Assembly (NCBI RefSeq): GCF_000744605.1
Contig: NZ_JQMG01000001.1
Location: 1,488,001 to 1,552,000, forward strand
Direction: 5' to 3'
DNA: 64,000 nucleotides
Source: Methylotenera sp. L2L1
GTDB lineage: Bacteria > Pseudomonadota > Gammaproteobacteria > Burkholderiales > Methylophilaceae
The position numbers and the translations under genes are program-made. Below the pieces are notes generated by a model. The model saw only the letters and a program-made list of their open reading frames with translations, was not told the origin of the DNA and searched no databases. Numbering within the stretch: the first letter of the stretch is position 1; every line of letters begins with the position of its first letter. Shown in pieces: positions 44,503 to 55,005 of this stretch.

Positions 44503-44538
44503 TTAAACATCACACTTTAATTTTTCAAGGTAAAAATA

Positions 44539-45879
44539 ATGAGTTTGCAATTGATAACAAGAATAGTTACATCAGGTTTTTTAATCATCAGTACAGGTTT
44601 TATGTTCACTACAACAAACGCATATGCTGCGGTGAACATTCAGCAATGGCAAACCTCTGCGGGTTCGGAGGTTTACTTTGTAGAAAATCACGACTTGCCA
44701 ATTTTAGATATCAGTGTGAATTTCGCTGCGGGCAGTGCGCGCGATAGGGCAGAGACATCTGGCTTAGCTGGCATCACTCGCTACTTAATGACATTAGGTG
44801 CGGCAGGCATGACAGATGAAACGATCGCTAATAAGTTTGCAGATGTAGGTGCAGTGTTGGGCGGTAGCTTTGATGCTGATCGTGCTGCGTTATCGTTACG
44901 AACTTTAAGTAGTGAGCGTGAGCGTATGCAGGCGCTTAATGTGTTTACGCAGATTCTGCAAAAGCCAGACTTTCCTGAATCTGTACTCAGCCGTGAAAAA
45001 GCGCGCATTATCTCTGGCTTGCAGGAGTCAGCGACACAGCCTGAGAGTATTTCAAGTAAAGCATTTATGTCTGCTTTGTATGATAATCATCCTTATAGCT
45101 TGGATGAAAATGGTGAGATAGACTCTGTAGCAAAGATCAAACGTGACGACTTACAGACGTTTTACCAGCAGTTTTACGGTGCCAAGGGTGCTGTGATTGC
45201 CATCATCGGTGATCTAACGCGAGAACAAGCGCAGCAGATTGCGGAAAGTGTTAGTGTTGGTTTACCGGCAACAGCTGCGCCCGCGCCAATTGCGCAAGTC
45301 ACAACCTCGAGTAAGGCGAAAGAGCAGCGCATTGCACATCCTGCTTCTCAGTCTCATATTTTATTGGGACACACAGGCATTAAGCGTACTGACCCAGATT
45401 TGTTTCCACTGTATATCGGCAACTATATTTTAGGGGGCGGTGGTTTTGTTTCCAGGTTAACAGAAGAGGTACGTGAGAAGCGTGGCCTAGTTTACAGTGT
45501 ATATAGCTACTTTATGCCAATGGCTGAAGTCGGACCATTCCAGATTGGCTTGCAAACTAAAAAAGATCAGGCAGAAGCTGCATTGGCGTTGGTGCATGAA
45601 ACATTGGATAAGTTTATTAAAAATGGTGTCACCGAGGCCGAGCTAAAAGCAGCCAAGGCCAATATCATTGGTGGCTTCCCGATGCGGATTGATAGCAATA
45701 AGAAAATTCTAGATTATTTAAATGTCATCGGTTTTTATAAATTACCACTTAACTACTTAGACGAATATAACAAAAGAGTAGAGAAGGTAACGGCTGCGCA
45801 AATTAAAGATGCATTCAATCGCCGCCTAAAAGCTGAAAATTTTGTCACAGTGATTGTTGGTGATCCAAAAGCACAGTAG
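44539..45879 (+). CDS. M16 peptidase-like protein, inactive partner
   Basis: This 446-residue signal-peptide protein (about 1-30, AYA-AVN) has the M16 fold but no HxxEH; the corresponding stretch reads SGLAGITRYLMTLG. The C-terminal substrate-gripping part is kept (GGGGFVSRLTEEVREKRGLVYSVYSYF across about 296-322). It most likely works only with the preceding active subunit. The pair's substrate is unknown. AAGG precedes the start. Confidence 0.92.
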   Translation: MSLQLITRIVTSGFLIISTGFMFTTTNAYAAVNIQQWQTSAGSEVYFVENHDLPILDISVNFAAGSARDRAETSGLAGITRYLMTLGAAGMTDETIANKFADVGAVLGGSFDADRAALSLRTLSSERERMQALNVFTQILQKPDFPESVLSREKARIISGLQESATQPESISSKAFMSALYDNHPYSLDENGEIDSVAKIKRDDLQTFYQQFYGAKGAVIAIIGDLTREQAQQIAESVSVGLPATAAPAPIAQVTTSSKAKEQRIAHPASQSHILLGHTGIKRTDPDLFPLYIGNYILGGGGFVSRLTEEVREKRGLVYSVYSYFMPMAEVGPFQIGLQTKKDQAEAALALVHETLDKFIKNGVTEAELKAAKANIIGGFPMRIDSNKKILDYLNVIGFYKLPLNYLDEYNKRVEKVTAAQIKDAFNRRLKAENFVTVIVGDPKAQ

Positions 45880-45987
45880 TTTTCAATAAATTTGAAGTAA
45901 TTTTTGTTAACAATTACTTCAAATGAGTGGTGATGGAAATTGGTAGTAAAATGCGGTTTTATTGCAATAAGTAGCACCGCATTTAAT

Positions 45988-47290
<1,303 letters not shown>

Positions 47291-47306
47291 ATACTAAGGA
47301 CAGCAA

Positions 47307-47696
47307 ATGCGCATGCTACATACTATGCTTCGTGTTGGTAACATGGAGCGCTCAATTAAGTTTTATACCGAAGTGTTAGGCATGAAGTTGCTACGTCAAC
47401 ATGACTTCCCTGATGGAAAGTTTGCACTGGCATTTGTGGGTTACGGGGCTGAAAACGACCATACCGTATTAGAGCTTACCTATAATTATGGCGTTGAAAG
47501 TTACGACATGGGTAAAGCCTATGGCCATATTGCGATAGAAGTAGACGATGCCTATAAAGCGTGTGATGCTGTACGCAATGCTGGCGGTAAAGTGGTGCGT
47601 GAGGCCGGCCCGATGATGCATGGCACCACGGTGATTGCCTTTATTGAAGACCCTGACGGTTATAAAGTTGAGTTTATTCAGGCGGGTACTTATTAA
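47307..47696 (+). CDS. gloA: Lactoylglutathione lyase (glyoxalase I)
   Basis: GloA converts the glutathione adduct of methylglyoxal to lactoylglutathione. The 129-residue protein has the four metal ligands His5, Glu56, His74 and Glu122 and the family stretch [19 protein letters not shown]. The short bacterial form is usually nickel-dependent. AAGGA precedes the start 17 bp after the ferredoxin stop. Confidence 0.96.
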   Translation: MRMLHTMLRVGNMERSIKFYTEVLGMKLLRQHDFPDGKFALAFVGYGAENDHTVLELTYNYGVESYDMGKAYGHIAIEVDDAYKACDAVRNAGGKVVREAGPMMHGTTVIAFIEDPDGYKVEFIQAGTY

Positions 47697-47769
47697 TTCT
47701 TGCCGGCAATTAATGTGCATAGTGTTGCCCATTTAATTATCAACAAGAATTCATGTTAATTGTAGTGAT

Positions 47770-48018
47770 ATGACTTGGTGTTTATATCTACTTGAATGCA
47801 ACAATGGCGCATATTATGCCGGCATCACTAACGATTTGGCATCAAGATTCTCTACCCACATGGCAGGTAAGGGCGCACGTTACACTCGCGCCAATCCGCC
47901 AACCAAAATACTAGCTTCTAGGTCATATCCAGACCGCTCTGCCGCAAGTGTTGCCGAAGCGCAATTAAAACGATTACCCCGACATAAAAAGCTCAATTTC
48001 TTTGAGCATGATGAATGA
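47770..48018 (+). CDS. GIY-YIG domain protein, UPF0213 (YhbQ-like)
   Basis: This 82-residue single-domain protein has [27 protein letters not shown] (residues 3-29) and ARYTRANPP, the YhbQ/UPF0213 signature with Y-x-L and Y-A-G in place of GIY-YIG. E. coli relatives have been reported to have nuclease activity, perhaps in DNA repair. Its stop overlaps the next start in ATGATG, so both are coupled. Confidence 0.93.
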   Translation: MTWCLYLLECNNGAYYAGITNDLASRFSTHMAGKGARYTRANPPTKILASRSYPDRSAASVAEAQLKRLPRHKKLNFFEHDE

Positions 48019-48260
48019 TGGATAAAAGCGCATTATTAAAAGCAGTGCAGGCAGCACAGGTGGGAAATTGGCATGATGCACATCAAATTGCACAAGACTA
48101 CAGTGATGCTACCGCCAATTGGTTACATGCTGTACTGCACAAAATTGAAGGTGATGAGTGGAATAGCAAGTACTGGTATGCACGCAGCGCAGGGCGTAGT
48201 TATGATGACTTTTTAGATATCACCTCAGAGCTTTCAGCTATCCACCAAAGTTTGTTGTAG
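48015..48260 (+). CDS. Conserved small protein, function unknown
   Basis: This 81-residue soluble protein has the stretch [19 protein letters not shown] followed by [25 protein letters not shown] (about 20-65). I have seen similar short proteins annotated as hypothetical in betaproteobacteria. It looks like a helical hairpin repeat. Its start overlaps the end of the GIY-YIG gene by four bases, so it is translated with it. Confidence 0.8.
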   Translation: MMDKSALLKAVQAAQVGNWHDAHQIAQDYSDATANWLHAVLHKIEGDEWNSKYWYARSAGRSYDDFLDITSELSAIHQSLL

Positions 48261-48292
48261 ATATAGGCTATAGGCGCACGCTCGTTGTGTAG

Positions 48293-48785
48293 TTAATTGA
48301 AATGATCCTGTGGGTTCATATAGAACATGCGCTTCCAACCCTGTGGTTCAGTGGTCATGTTTGTAGGGTTGGGGATTAATGTCACGATGCTATAGTGTAA
48401 ATGTGGCGGTTTGCCCGCAGCATTCCCTGAGTTGCCTACTCGACCAATCTTGAGATGCCCAGCTTAATGGCGTTGTGTTTATTGCTTGCAGATGGGCGTA
48501 ATAATGCACCTGCCATTGCGGGCTGAGAACAGCCACTACCTTACCGCCCATGTCGATATTGCCTGTAAATATGACTAATCCACCTATGCTTGAAAGCACT
48601 GGTGTGCCGTGTTTTGCAAAGATATCGATACCTTTATGAACACCAGACTTCCCCCAAGGGTAATGCCAAAAGCTATGCTGGTTCCAATCTAGAGGCGTGG
48701 CAGCCTCTACAGAGATGATGCCTTTGGGCTTGATGTTACAGGCGACAATGATGGCAATAAAGAATAAGAGATATAGTTTTTTCAT
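48293..48785 (-). pseudogene. M23 (LytM) peptidase lipoprotein broken by a frameshift
   Basis: The reading frame from 48785 gives a lipoprotein signal with lipobox IVAC, then HKGIDIFAKHGTPV and MGGKVVAVLSPQWQVHYYAHL of the M23 domain. It then drifts to a stop at 48390. In the next frame from about 48464 to a stop at 48293 the domain continues as IGRVGNSGNAAGKPPHLHYSI cut at PPHLHYSI, which contains the second metal motif HLHY. One extra A in TTAA at 48464-48467 explains the break: without it the join reads PLAGHLKIGRVGN. It is either a recent pseudogene or a sequencing error. An intact protein would trim or regulate peptidoglycan. Confidence 0.85.
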
Positions 48786-48819
48786 TATAGATAACACTTA
48801 AATTAGGCTAGTGAGAAGT

Positions 48820-48907
48820 ACATGTGAGTGATGGCAATCTGATGCAAGCATTCACATGTGCGAAGCCCAGTCCTTCTCGTTGCGAACGAAGGGCTGGGCG
48901 TTTATTT
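48820..48907 (+). other. Two adjacent hairpins, terminator-like at the right end
   Basis: Hairpin 1 pairs ACATGTGAGTG (48820-48830) with CATTCACATGT (48849-48859). Hairpin 2 pairs GCCCAGTCCTTC (48865-48876) with GAAGGGCTGGGC (48888-48899) and is followed on the plus strand by GTTTATTT. The genes on both sides run on the minus strand. It could end the creD transcript as a structured block, or be a short plus-strand RNA. Confidence 0.5.
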
Positions 48908-48922
48908 AGTTGCTATCTAGCG

Positions 48923-50320
48923 TTAGTTGTTATCAATGCTACCAATTTGGTACCAATCTACTTTTCTTGTCACTACCATGGTGAGTGCGAGTAAGCCAAA
49001 GACTAGAAGTGTGCCCATCAGCAGTGCGTTATCTTCTGAGGCTAATATGCCGTATAAGGCGCCATATAAAGTAATGAGCATGGTGCTAAACATAAAGCCA
49101 TGCATTTTGCTTTTTAGTACATGGCTTAAGTAATAGCCAAGTAAAACCACACATGACAAGCTTGCAGCAAGGTAAGACCAAGCAAAGCCAATATGCTCTG
49201 AGAATGAAATCAGTAATAAATAGAATAGCGCCATACTTAGACCAACCAATGTATATTGAGCTGGGTGGATGCGTAGTCGTTTTAGGATTTCAAAGATAAA
49301 AAAACCTGCAAATGTTAGGCCAATGAATAGTAAGCCATATTTAGTTGCGCGGTCGGCTTGGCTGTATACGTTAATTGGCTCAACAAAGCTGACTGAGAGC
49401 GATTCAAGCTGGCTACCAGCATCTGTCATTGATTTATTCGAGTTGGCAGTCGCGGCATCCCAGCGTTTAGCTAATGTGTTGGTAAGCGCTGCTTGATTGC
49501 TGCTGGAAAGGGATGATATCTCCCAATGTGCTTCAAACCCTGCTGGTGTAATCTTTTGTGTTGCTGCATCTGGTAAAAAACTACCGCTGAAATGTGGGTG
49601 CCTCCAGCTTGATTGCAGTGATATCTTGTTGTTTTCTGCAATAGGAGAAAAGTTAAAGTTTTCCATGCCTCGTAGATTTAGATTAAATTCAAAAGGAATG
49701 TTTTGCGCGGTCTCTGCTGTAATGACGCCAATCGTTACATGGATGCCGTTGCCTAAAGATTCAATACTGCTGCCTTGCTCAAACTTTAAAGCTTGGTTGT
49801 TCCATGTGAAATTTGGCTGACCTGTAATCCCACGTGTATCACTAATGCCTAATGCGATGTATGCGGGCTGAAAGGTAACTTTTCCATCTTCGTGCGCAGG
49901 ATATATATTGAGATTTGCAGGTAGTTTGAAATTACCTGTGACCTTACCACCCAGCTGGTACATTAAGGCTTTGTAGATGCCTAGCTTTTTGTATTCATTA
50001 GAGAAACCACCAGTCAGTTCAAGGTTTTCTGGCAGGTAGTAGGCAATAGAGGACTCCCGCTTACTGATAGGTGTTAATACTTTAGTACCTGTAGCATTAA
50101 ACTCCTCGTTGTACTCTATGTATTCCTCTGTGTATGGCACTGCTAATACAGGCCCAATAATGGTTTGTGTGCCAGCTGAGCTTTGCGCGATGTTTCGTTT
50201 TACATCTGCTTGCCGAGTTTGACGTTCAATAATGAGCGAGTTAACGTAACTTACTGCCCACGACATAAGAACAGTCAGTAAGAAAATGCCTAATACTTTT
50301 AAAAAAAATGGTCGATTCAT
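48923..50320 (-). CDS. creD: Inner membrane protein CreD
   Basis: CreD is an inner-membrane protein controlled by CreBC and linked to envelope stress and beta-lactam response. The 465-residue protein has one N-terminal helix (about 8-27), a large periplasmic domain with repeated beta patterns (about 40-325), and about five C-terminal helices (about 327-455). Family marks are IGPVLAVPYTEEY and YLPENLELTGG. A Cre tag lies 68-83 bp before its start. The gene follows creC by 95 bp. Confidence 0.92.
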   Translation of the reverse strand: MNRPFFLKVLGIFLLTVLMSWAVSYVNSLIIERQTRQADVKRNIAQSSAGTQTIIGPVLAVPYTEEYIEYNEEFNATGTKVLTPISKRESSIAYYLPENLELTGGFSNEYKKLGIYKALMYQLGGKVTGNFKLPANLNIYPAHEDGKVTFQPAYIALGISDTRGITGQPNFTWNNQALKFEQGSSIESLGNGIHVTIGVITAETAQNIPFEFNLNLRGMENFNFSPIAENNKISLQSSWRHPHFSGSFLPDAATQKITPAGFEAHWEISSLSSSNQAALTNTLAKRWDAATANSNKSMTDAGSQLESLSVSFVEPINVYSQADRATKYGLLFIGLTFAGFFIFEILKRLRIHPAQYTLVGLSMALFYLLLISFSEHIGFAWSYLAASLSCVVLLGYYLSHVLKSKMHGFMFSTMLITLYGALYGILASEDNALLMGTLLVFGLLALTMVVTRKVDWYQIGSIDNN

Positions 50321-50387
50321 GATGTGCTCCTGATGTGTTCTGGAGCTTGTAGAATAGAGCGCTAACGTGAAGTGTTAATGCGCCTGT

Positions 50388-50403
50388 GTGAAGCGAGTGT
50401 GAA
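50388..50403 (-). promoter_or_regulatory. Cre tag (CreB binding site) before creD
   Basis: On the minus strand TTCAC-ACTCGC-TTCAC exactly fits the CreB consensus TTCAC-N6-TTCAC. It lies in the creC-creD gap, so creD can be switched on apart from creBC. Confidence 0.92.
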
Positions 50404-50415
50404 GTGGGCTTAAGT

Positions 50416-51870
50416 TTAGAACGTAATCGTTGCTTTAGCCCCACCTTCTTGGGCGTTGCCAACTGTTAATGTACCACCATGCAATAGCACGACTTCTTTG
50501 ACAAAATTCAAACCCAAGCCAGTACTTTTCTGACCCGCGCTGGTAGAGTATTCTGGGCGTGGAAGCGAGTAAAACTTATCAAAGATTTTATCAATTGCAA
50601 ATTCAGGGATGCCTGAACCTTGGTCTTTAATGCTTAATACTAGGTGATTTTGTTCTCGCTCTAGTTGAATGATGATGGTGCTTTGGTTGGGGCTAAAATC
50701 CAGTGCATTTTCAAGCAGATTGTTGATTGCCTGGCTTAATAAAAAGCGGTCACCCTCAAATATGCCATCATCACTCGCAAGTAATTCAAACTGAATGCCA
50801 CGCTTGGACGCCTTGTCCTTCAGTAGCTGCATTTGGTCTGTGATTAGGTCCTTCATGTGCACGCTAGTGCGGTGTGCCAGTTGTTGCTGATGCTCCAGTG
50901 CCGCTAAACCTAAAATGTTTTGTATCATTTTTTGCAGTCGTAGCGATTGTGTTTGAATGTTGCCTAAAAAGCGTTGCTGGTCTGCTGCTGGCATGTCAGG
51001 CGACATTAATTCGCTTGCCGCCTGAATCGCGGTGATTGGGCTTTTAAGCTCGTGCGTGATCTGATGTATAGCATCTTGTACATGCTGTTTACCATCCAGC
51101 TCATGGCGCATGGATTGCATCGCGTTGGCTAACTCAGCAAGTTCATCATTGCTGGAGCTGGGGTTGCTTGCTTTTTTACCTTGGGCTACGGCAATCGCGT
51201 AGTCTCGTAACCGATGAATGGCACGGGTAAAGCGCCATGTGAACAGCATGCCGATAGCGAGTGATAGTACAAACAGCAATAAGCCCCAGCGCATGATTTT
51301 TAGTTGCGCACGTTCAATAAATGGCAATAAAGTACGGTTAGGTTTAGCAACCGTTAGTGAGCCGATGATTTTTTTGCCATCTTTAATCGGTGCTGCAATG
51401 TACATAATGCTATCTCCGTGCTCATCGCCAGCAACCACAGGGCTGGAACGTACACCATATTTTCCGCGTAACGTGAGGTAAACATCATTCCAGCGTGAAT
51501 AGTCATGGCCTAATGCAATGTTCGCCGAGTCATAAATCACAATGCCTTGTGTGTTTGTAATGTAAATACGATAGTCAGTCGAGTCTTTGTGTACACCCCA
51601 AATGTTGGCTGTGTTCGGGTTGCTGAGATATTGTTTGATGGCTTGAGAAAAGTTACCCGTTTGTATCGTTCCCGTTTTAACCTCATTGCTTGCAAGAGAG
51701 GCTAGCACGTTAGCCGTATCTACTAGGGTGTTTTCCATGGCTTGCCGCACACCTGGTTTAACCTCATCGACAAAAATGGTTAGCACAAACCATGCAGCCA
51801 ACCCTACTAGTAAGAAGTAGCCTAAAAATATCTTCAAGCTGATTGTCATGTTGAAAGGTAATCGCATCAT
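50416..51870 (-). CDS. creC: Sensor histidine kinase CreC
   Basis: This 484-residue membrane kinase has helices at about 9-29 and 190-211 with a Cache-like periplasmic sensor between, and a HAMP segment. The H-box is IHQITHELKSPITAI and the HATPase domain has NLLENALDFS, DQGSGIP and GLGLNFV. CreC phosphorylates CreB. The overall order and neighbours match creBCD of gammaproteobacteria. creB lies 3 bp upstream. Confidence 0.93.
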   Translation of the reverse strand: MMRLPFNMTISLKIFLGYFLLVGLAAWFVLTIFVDEVKPGVRQAMENTLVDTANVLASLASNEVKTGTIQTGNFSQAIKQYLSNPNTANIWGVHKDSTDYRIYITNTQGIVIYDSANIALGHDYSRWNDVYLTLRGKYGVRSSPVVAGDEHGDSIMYIAAPIKDGKKIIGSLTVAKPNRTLLPFIERAQLKIMRWGLLLFVLSLAIGMLFTWRFTRAIHRLRDYAIAVAQGKKASNPSSSNDELAELANAMQSMRHELDGKQHVQDAIHQITHELKSPITAIQAASELMSPDMPAADQQRFLGNIQTQSLRLQKMIQNILGLAALEHQQQLAHRTSVHMKDLITDQMQLLKDKASKRGIQFELLASDDGIFEGDRFLLSQAINNLLENALDFSPNQSTIIIQLEREQNHLVLSIKDQGSGIPEFAIDKIFDKFYSLPRPEYSTSAGQKSTGLGLNFVKEVVLLHGGTLTVGNAQEGGAKATITF

Positions 51871-51873
51871 TAA

Positions 51874-52554
51874 TTAGTTGAGCAAGCTATAGCCCATGCC
51901 TCTATGGGTGACAATCACGTCAGATTCGGCATTCACTTCACGTAACTTAGCGCGTAAGGTTTTAATATGCGCGTCTACCGTACGTTCTAACGTATTCTCT
52001 GCATTTACCCACACAATATCCATCAATTGATTGCGAGAAAACACGCGCTGTGGCTGGTTAATCATTGTTTTGAGTAATAAAAACTCATAACGAGTCAGAT
52101 CTAAAAATTTATCGTGATATTGAATGCGGTTCGCTAACGCATCTACTACAAAGTGTGAGATATTTTTTGCTGGCTTAGCCATCTCAGCATGGTGCTCAGT
52201 CCGCCGTAAAATTGTTCTTACGCGGGTGACTACCTCACGCGGGCTAAATGGTTTAGTCACATAATCATCTGCGCCAATTTCTAAGCCTACAATTCGGTCA
52301 ATCTCGTGATTACGTGCGGTGAGAAATAGCAGTGGGATTTGTGAAGTCTCCCGAATCTTTTTGCAAACATCAAAGCCTGACATGTCGGGTAAACCAACAT
52401 CCAGCAACACAAAATCATAGCTGTGACGATTAAGCTCGATAAGCGCATCAGCGCCAAGCGATTTATGCGTGGCTTGCATGCCGATTTCTTTAAATGCGTA
52501 AATCAGCGTTTCCGCTATGGCAGGCTCGTCTTCTATGATTAGTACGTGTGACAT
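51874..52554 (-). CDS. creB: Response regulator CreB
   Basis: This 226-residue OmpR-type regulator has a receiver domain (DE at 8-9, phospho-acceptor Asp52 in FVLLDVGLPDMSG, KPF near 101) and a winged helix (about 130-222). The similarity to CreB includes QIPLLFLTARNHEIDRIVGL across the receiver (about 71-90). It begins the creBCD operon, and the exact CreB site before creD supports the name. Confidence 0.93.
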   Translation of the reverse strand: MSHVLIIEDEPAIAETLIYAFKEIGMQATHKSLGADALIELNRHSYDFVLLDVGLPDMSGFDVCKKIRETSQIPLLFLTARNHEIDRIVGLEIGADDYVTKPFSPREVVTRVRTILRRTEHHAEMAKPAKNISHFVVDALANRIQYHDKFLDLTRYEFLLLKTMINQPQRVFSRNQLMDIVWVNAENTLERTVDAHIKTLRAKLREVNAESDVIVTHRGMGYSLLN

Positions 52555-52718
52555 GCGGCTATTTTAGATGAGAAACTTATTTTTATGTGATTTGGTTGTT
52601 TTTGTTGGTAGAATCAATCTGAGCATACCTCATGCTTGCCTTATTCTTAAATATAATCAAAAAATTGTTTAATCAAACACCTAACTTAATTGTTAGTACT
52701 GTAGAGATATAAAAACCT

Positions 52719-54410
52719 ATGGAACATAACGTAACACTCATTACTACTATCGCGGCCGGGTTTGGCCTTGCTTTAATTTTTGGCTTTATTGCAGAGCGCT
52801 TGAAGTTATCAGCATTGGTGGGATACCTAGTGGCTGGTATTTTGATCGGGCCAGCGACCCCAGGGTTTGTTGCAGATGCGCATATCGCTTCTCAGCTGTC
52901 AGAAATCGGCGTGATGTTACTTATGTTTGGTGTTGGGCTTCATTTTTCAATTGAAGATTTAATGTCTGTGAAGCGCATCGCAATACCAGGTGCACTTGTA
53001 CAAATGACGATTGCTACGCTACTCGGGATGTATGTTTCTAGTGTTTGGGGGTGGACTTTTGGTGAAGGGCTGGTATTTGGCCTGTCGTTGTCTTGTGCGA
53101 GTACCGTTGTGCTACTGAAGGCTCTAGAGTCTAGAAATTTGATGAAAAGCATCAATGCCAAGATTACGATTGGTTGGCTAGTGGTGGAAGATTTAATTAC
53201 GGTATTGGTACTGGTACTTTTGCCGCCGTTAGCTAGCTTGCTGGGCGGCACTGCATTAGGCAATGAGTCAGTTTCAATTTGGCACACCATAGGCATGACA
53301 CTGCTACAAGTCGCGGCATTTATCGTGATTATGCTTGGTGTAGGTAAGCGCTTATTGCCTTGGATGTTATGGCACGTTGCAAAAACAGGCTCACGCGAAC
53401 TATTTACACTTGCGGTGATATCCGCTGCAATAGGCATTGCTTATGGTGCTTCTGCACTTTTCAATGTCTCGTTTGCACTAGGCGCATTCTTTGCAGGCAT
53501 GGTGATGCGGGAGTCGGAATTTAGCCACCGAGCAGCGCAAGAGTCACTTCCATTAAGGGATGCTTTCGCTGTGCTTTTCTTTGTGTCAGTCGGCATGCTG
53601 TTCCAGCCGTCTATTTTAATTGATAAGCCGATGAGTGTGCTGGCAGTTGTTGCTGTGATTGTGGTCGGAAAATCTGTGGCTGCAATGGCGATTACATTAG
53701 CGTTCCGCTACCCGCTTAATACTGCACTAGTGGTTGCCGCGAGTCTTGCACAAATTGGCGAGTTCTCTTTTATATTGGCAGGTTTAGGCGTGTCGCTCGG
53801 TATTCTCCCTGCTGAAGGCATGAGTTTAATTCTGGCAGGAGCATTAATTTCTATCGCCATTAACCCCTTGCTATTCTCACTGATTGAACCCTTTAAAAAA
53901 TGGTTGATTGGCCGTTCTCGTTTGGCAAGCGAGTTGGAGAAAAGAGCAGATCCTTATGCTGAGCTGCCAATGAGTACTGAGCGTAAATATTTAGAAGGGC
54001 AGGTAGTGCTGGTTGGATATGGCCGAGTTGGCCGTCGCATTGCTGAAGAATTGAAAGAACGCGATATTCCTTTTGTCGTAGCAGAACAAAACCGAGAGGT
54101 TGTTGAGGGGCTAAGAAAGAAAGGCATTCCTGCCGTTTCTGGTAATGCATCAGAGCCTAGTGTGTTGATTCAGGCGCACATTGCCAATGCTGCAATGCTG
54201 GTGGTGGCAACACCAGATACCATTGATGTACGCAAAATGGTGGATACAGCCAAAGCCCTGCGCCCTGAGATTAGGATTGTGTTAAGAACCCATAATGAAG
54301 ATGAGTCTGAGTTGCTACGTAAAGATAACCTAGGCACGGTCTTTTATGGGGAAGAAGAGTTGGCGATAGGGATGTCTAAATTTATCGTGAATCAGTTTGC
54401 GCCTAAGTAG
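52719..54410 (+). CDS. Kef-type cation:proton antiporter with RCK domain (YbaL-like)
   Basis: This 563-residue CPA2 antiporter has about 12 helices in the first 390 residues, including VGYLVAGILIGPATPGF and ALGAFFAGMVMRESEF. A cytoplasmic RCK/TrkA-N domain (about 420-540) has the Rossmann motif VLVGYGRVGRRIAEEL. Kef-type proteins expel K+ or other cations in exchange for protons under electrophile or pH stress. The TrkA-C domain of some members is missing. The right boundary of this gene is where the attC-bounded accessory patch begins. Confidence 0.92.
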   Translation: MEHNVTLITTIAAGFGLALIFGFIAERLKLSALVGYLVAGILIGPATPGFVADAHIASQLSEIGVMLLMFGVGLHFSIEDLMSVKRIAIPGALVQMTIATLLGMYVSSVWGWTFGEGLVFGLSLSCASTVVLLKALESRNLMKSINAKITIGWLVVEDLITVLVLVLLPPLASLLGGTALGNESVSIWHTIGMTLLQVAAFIVIMLGVGKRLLPWMLWHVAKTGSRELFTLAVISAAIGIAYGASALFNVSFALGAFFAGMVMRESEFSHRAAQESLPLRDAFAVLFFVSVGMLFQPSILIDKPMSVLAVVAVIVVGKSVAAMAITLAFRYPLNTALVVAASLAQIGEFSFILAGLGVSLGILPAEGMSLILAGALISIAINPLLFSLIEPFKKWLIGRSRLASELEKRADPYAELPMSTERKYLEGQVVLVGYGRVGRRIAEELKERDIPFVVAEQNREVVEGLRKKGIPAVSGNASEPSVLIQAHIANAAMLVVATPDTIDVRKMVDTAKALRPEIRIVLRTHNEDESELLRKDNLGTVFYGEEELAIGMSKFIVNQFAPK

Positions 54411-54470
54411 CTGTCTAGATTATTTTTAAAGTAGTCAAATCTGAGAGGCTGGTTTCGGCACAAAGCTGAC

Positions 54471-54530
54471 GTTCAACGTTTGAATTAAGGGGCTGGCTTT
54501 AGCCAGTCCCGCTTGAATGATGGGTTAGGT
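54471..54530 (-). repeat. Integron attC-like site 1
   Basis: Read on the minus strand, this 60-base element starts with R'' ACCTAAC (RYYYAAC), continues with ATTCAAGCGGG, has a terminal hairpin CTGGC-TAAA-GCCAG, then CCCCTTAATTCAAAC, and ends with R' GTTGAAC (GTTRRRY). This is the order and size of an attC recombination site. It begins one base after the stop codon of the minus-strand gene at 54532, as in gene cassettes. Confidence 0.8.
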
Positions 54531-54531
54531 A

Positions 54532-55005
54532 TCAAAGTTTGATGCCTTCATTTTTTGTAGATTTGAACAAAAATTTAACTATTAGAAAGAGTCCTAATGA
54601 ACAAATATTAGCAAAAAATAATAGATACCAAAAAAGATTGCCTCTGTTAGGCGGAGACAGCCAACCCCAGCTTGGGTCATTGGGGTTATAAAACACCTTG
54701 ATTTTAGTGCCAGTTTTATATGATAGGCTTATTGCTTGAATTTTACTTTCATTGCCATGGCACTTTAATGTACCGAATGAATTGAATTTTTTCTGCACTA
54801 TTTCAAACTCATAACTTAATCCTAAACAATGCAGTGTGTTAAATTTGCTTTTCAACTCAAAAGTCCGAGTTGATTTTATTGTGGCAAATGTACTTGGCCA
54901 ATTATCAGAATCTCTCTCGTTGTTATAAATGTGTAAACAGCATAAAACACCAAAAACATTCAGTATTACAAAGTAGAGCACTAAACAAATATTAATAGCT
55001 TTCAT
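54532..55005 (-). CDS. Small membrane protein (DUF3592-like), probable integron cassette gene
   Basis: This 157-residue protein has a helix at each end (about 4-24 and 124-146). The soluble middle contains LGLSYEFEIVQKKFNSFG and GTKIKVFYNPNDPSWGWL, resembling DUF3592-type proteins. The function is unknown. The gene sits between an attC-like site touching its stop codon and a GTTAGGT core 13 bp before its start, the compact layout of an integron cassette. It lies opposite to the flanking Kef gene. Confidence 0.8.
   Translation of the reverse strand: MKAINICLVLYFVILNVFGVLCCLHIYNNERDSDNWPSTFATIKSTRTFELKSKFNTLHCLGLSYEFEIVQKKFNSFGTLKCHGNESKIQAISLSYKTGTKIKVFYNPNDPSWGWLSPPNRGNLFWYLLFFANICSLGLFLIVKFLFKSTKNEGIKL

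Noticed and set aside
52940-53437. 165-codon minus-strand frame opposite the Kef-type gene
   Set aside because: It lies wholly inside a well-supported transporter and has low-complexity Ser/Thr composition typical of a shadow frame.
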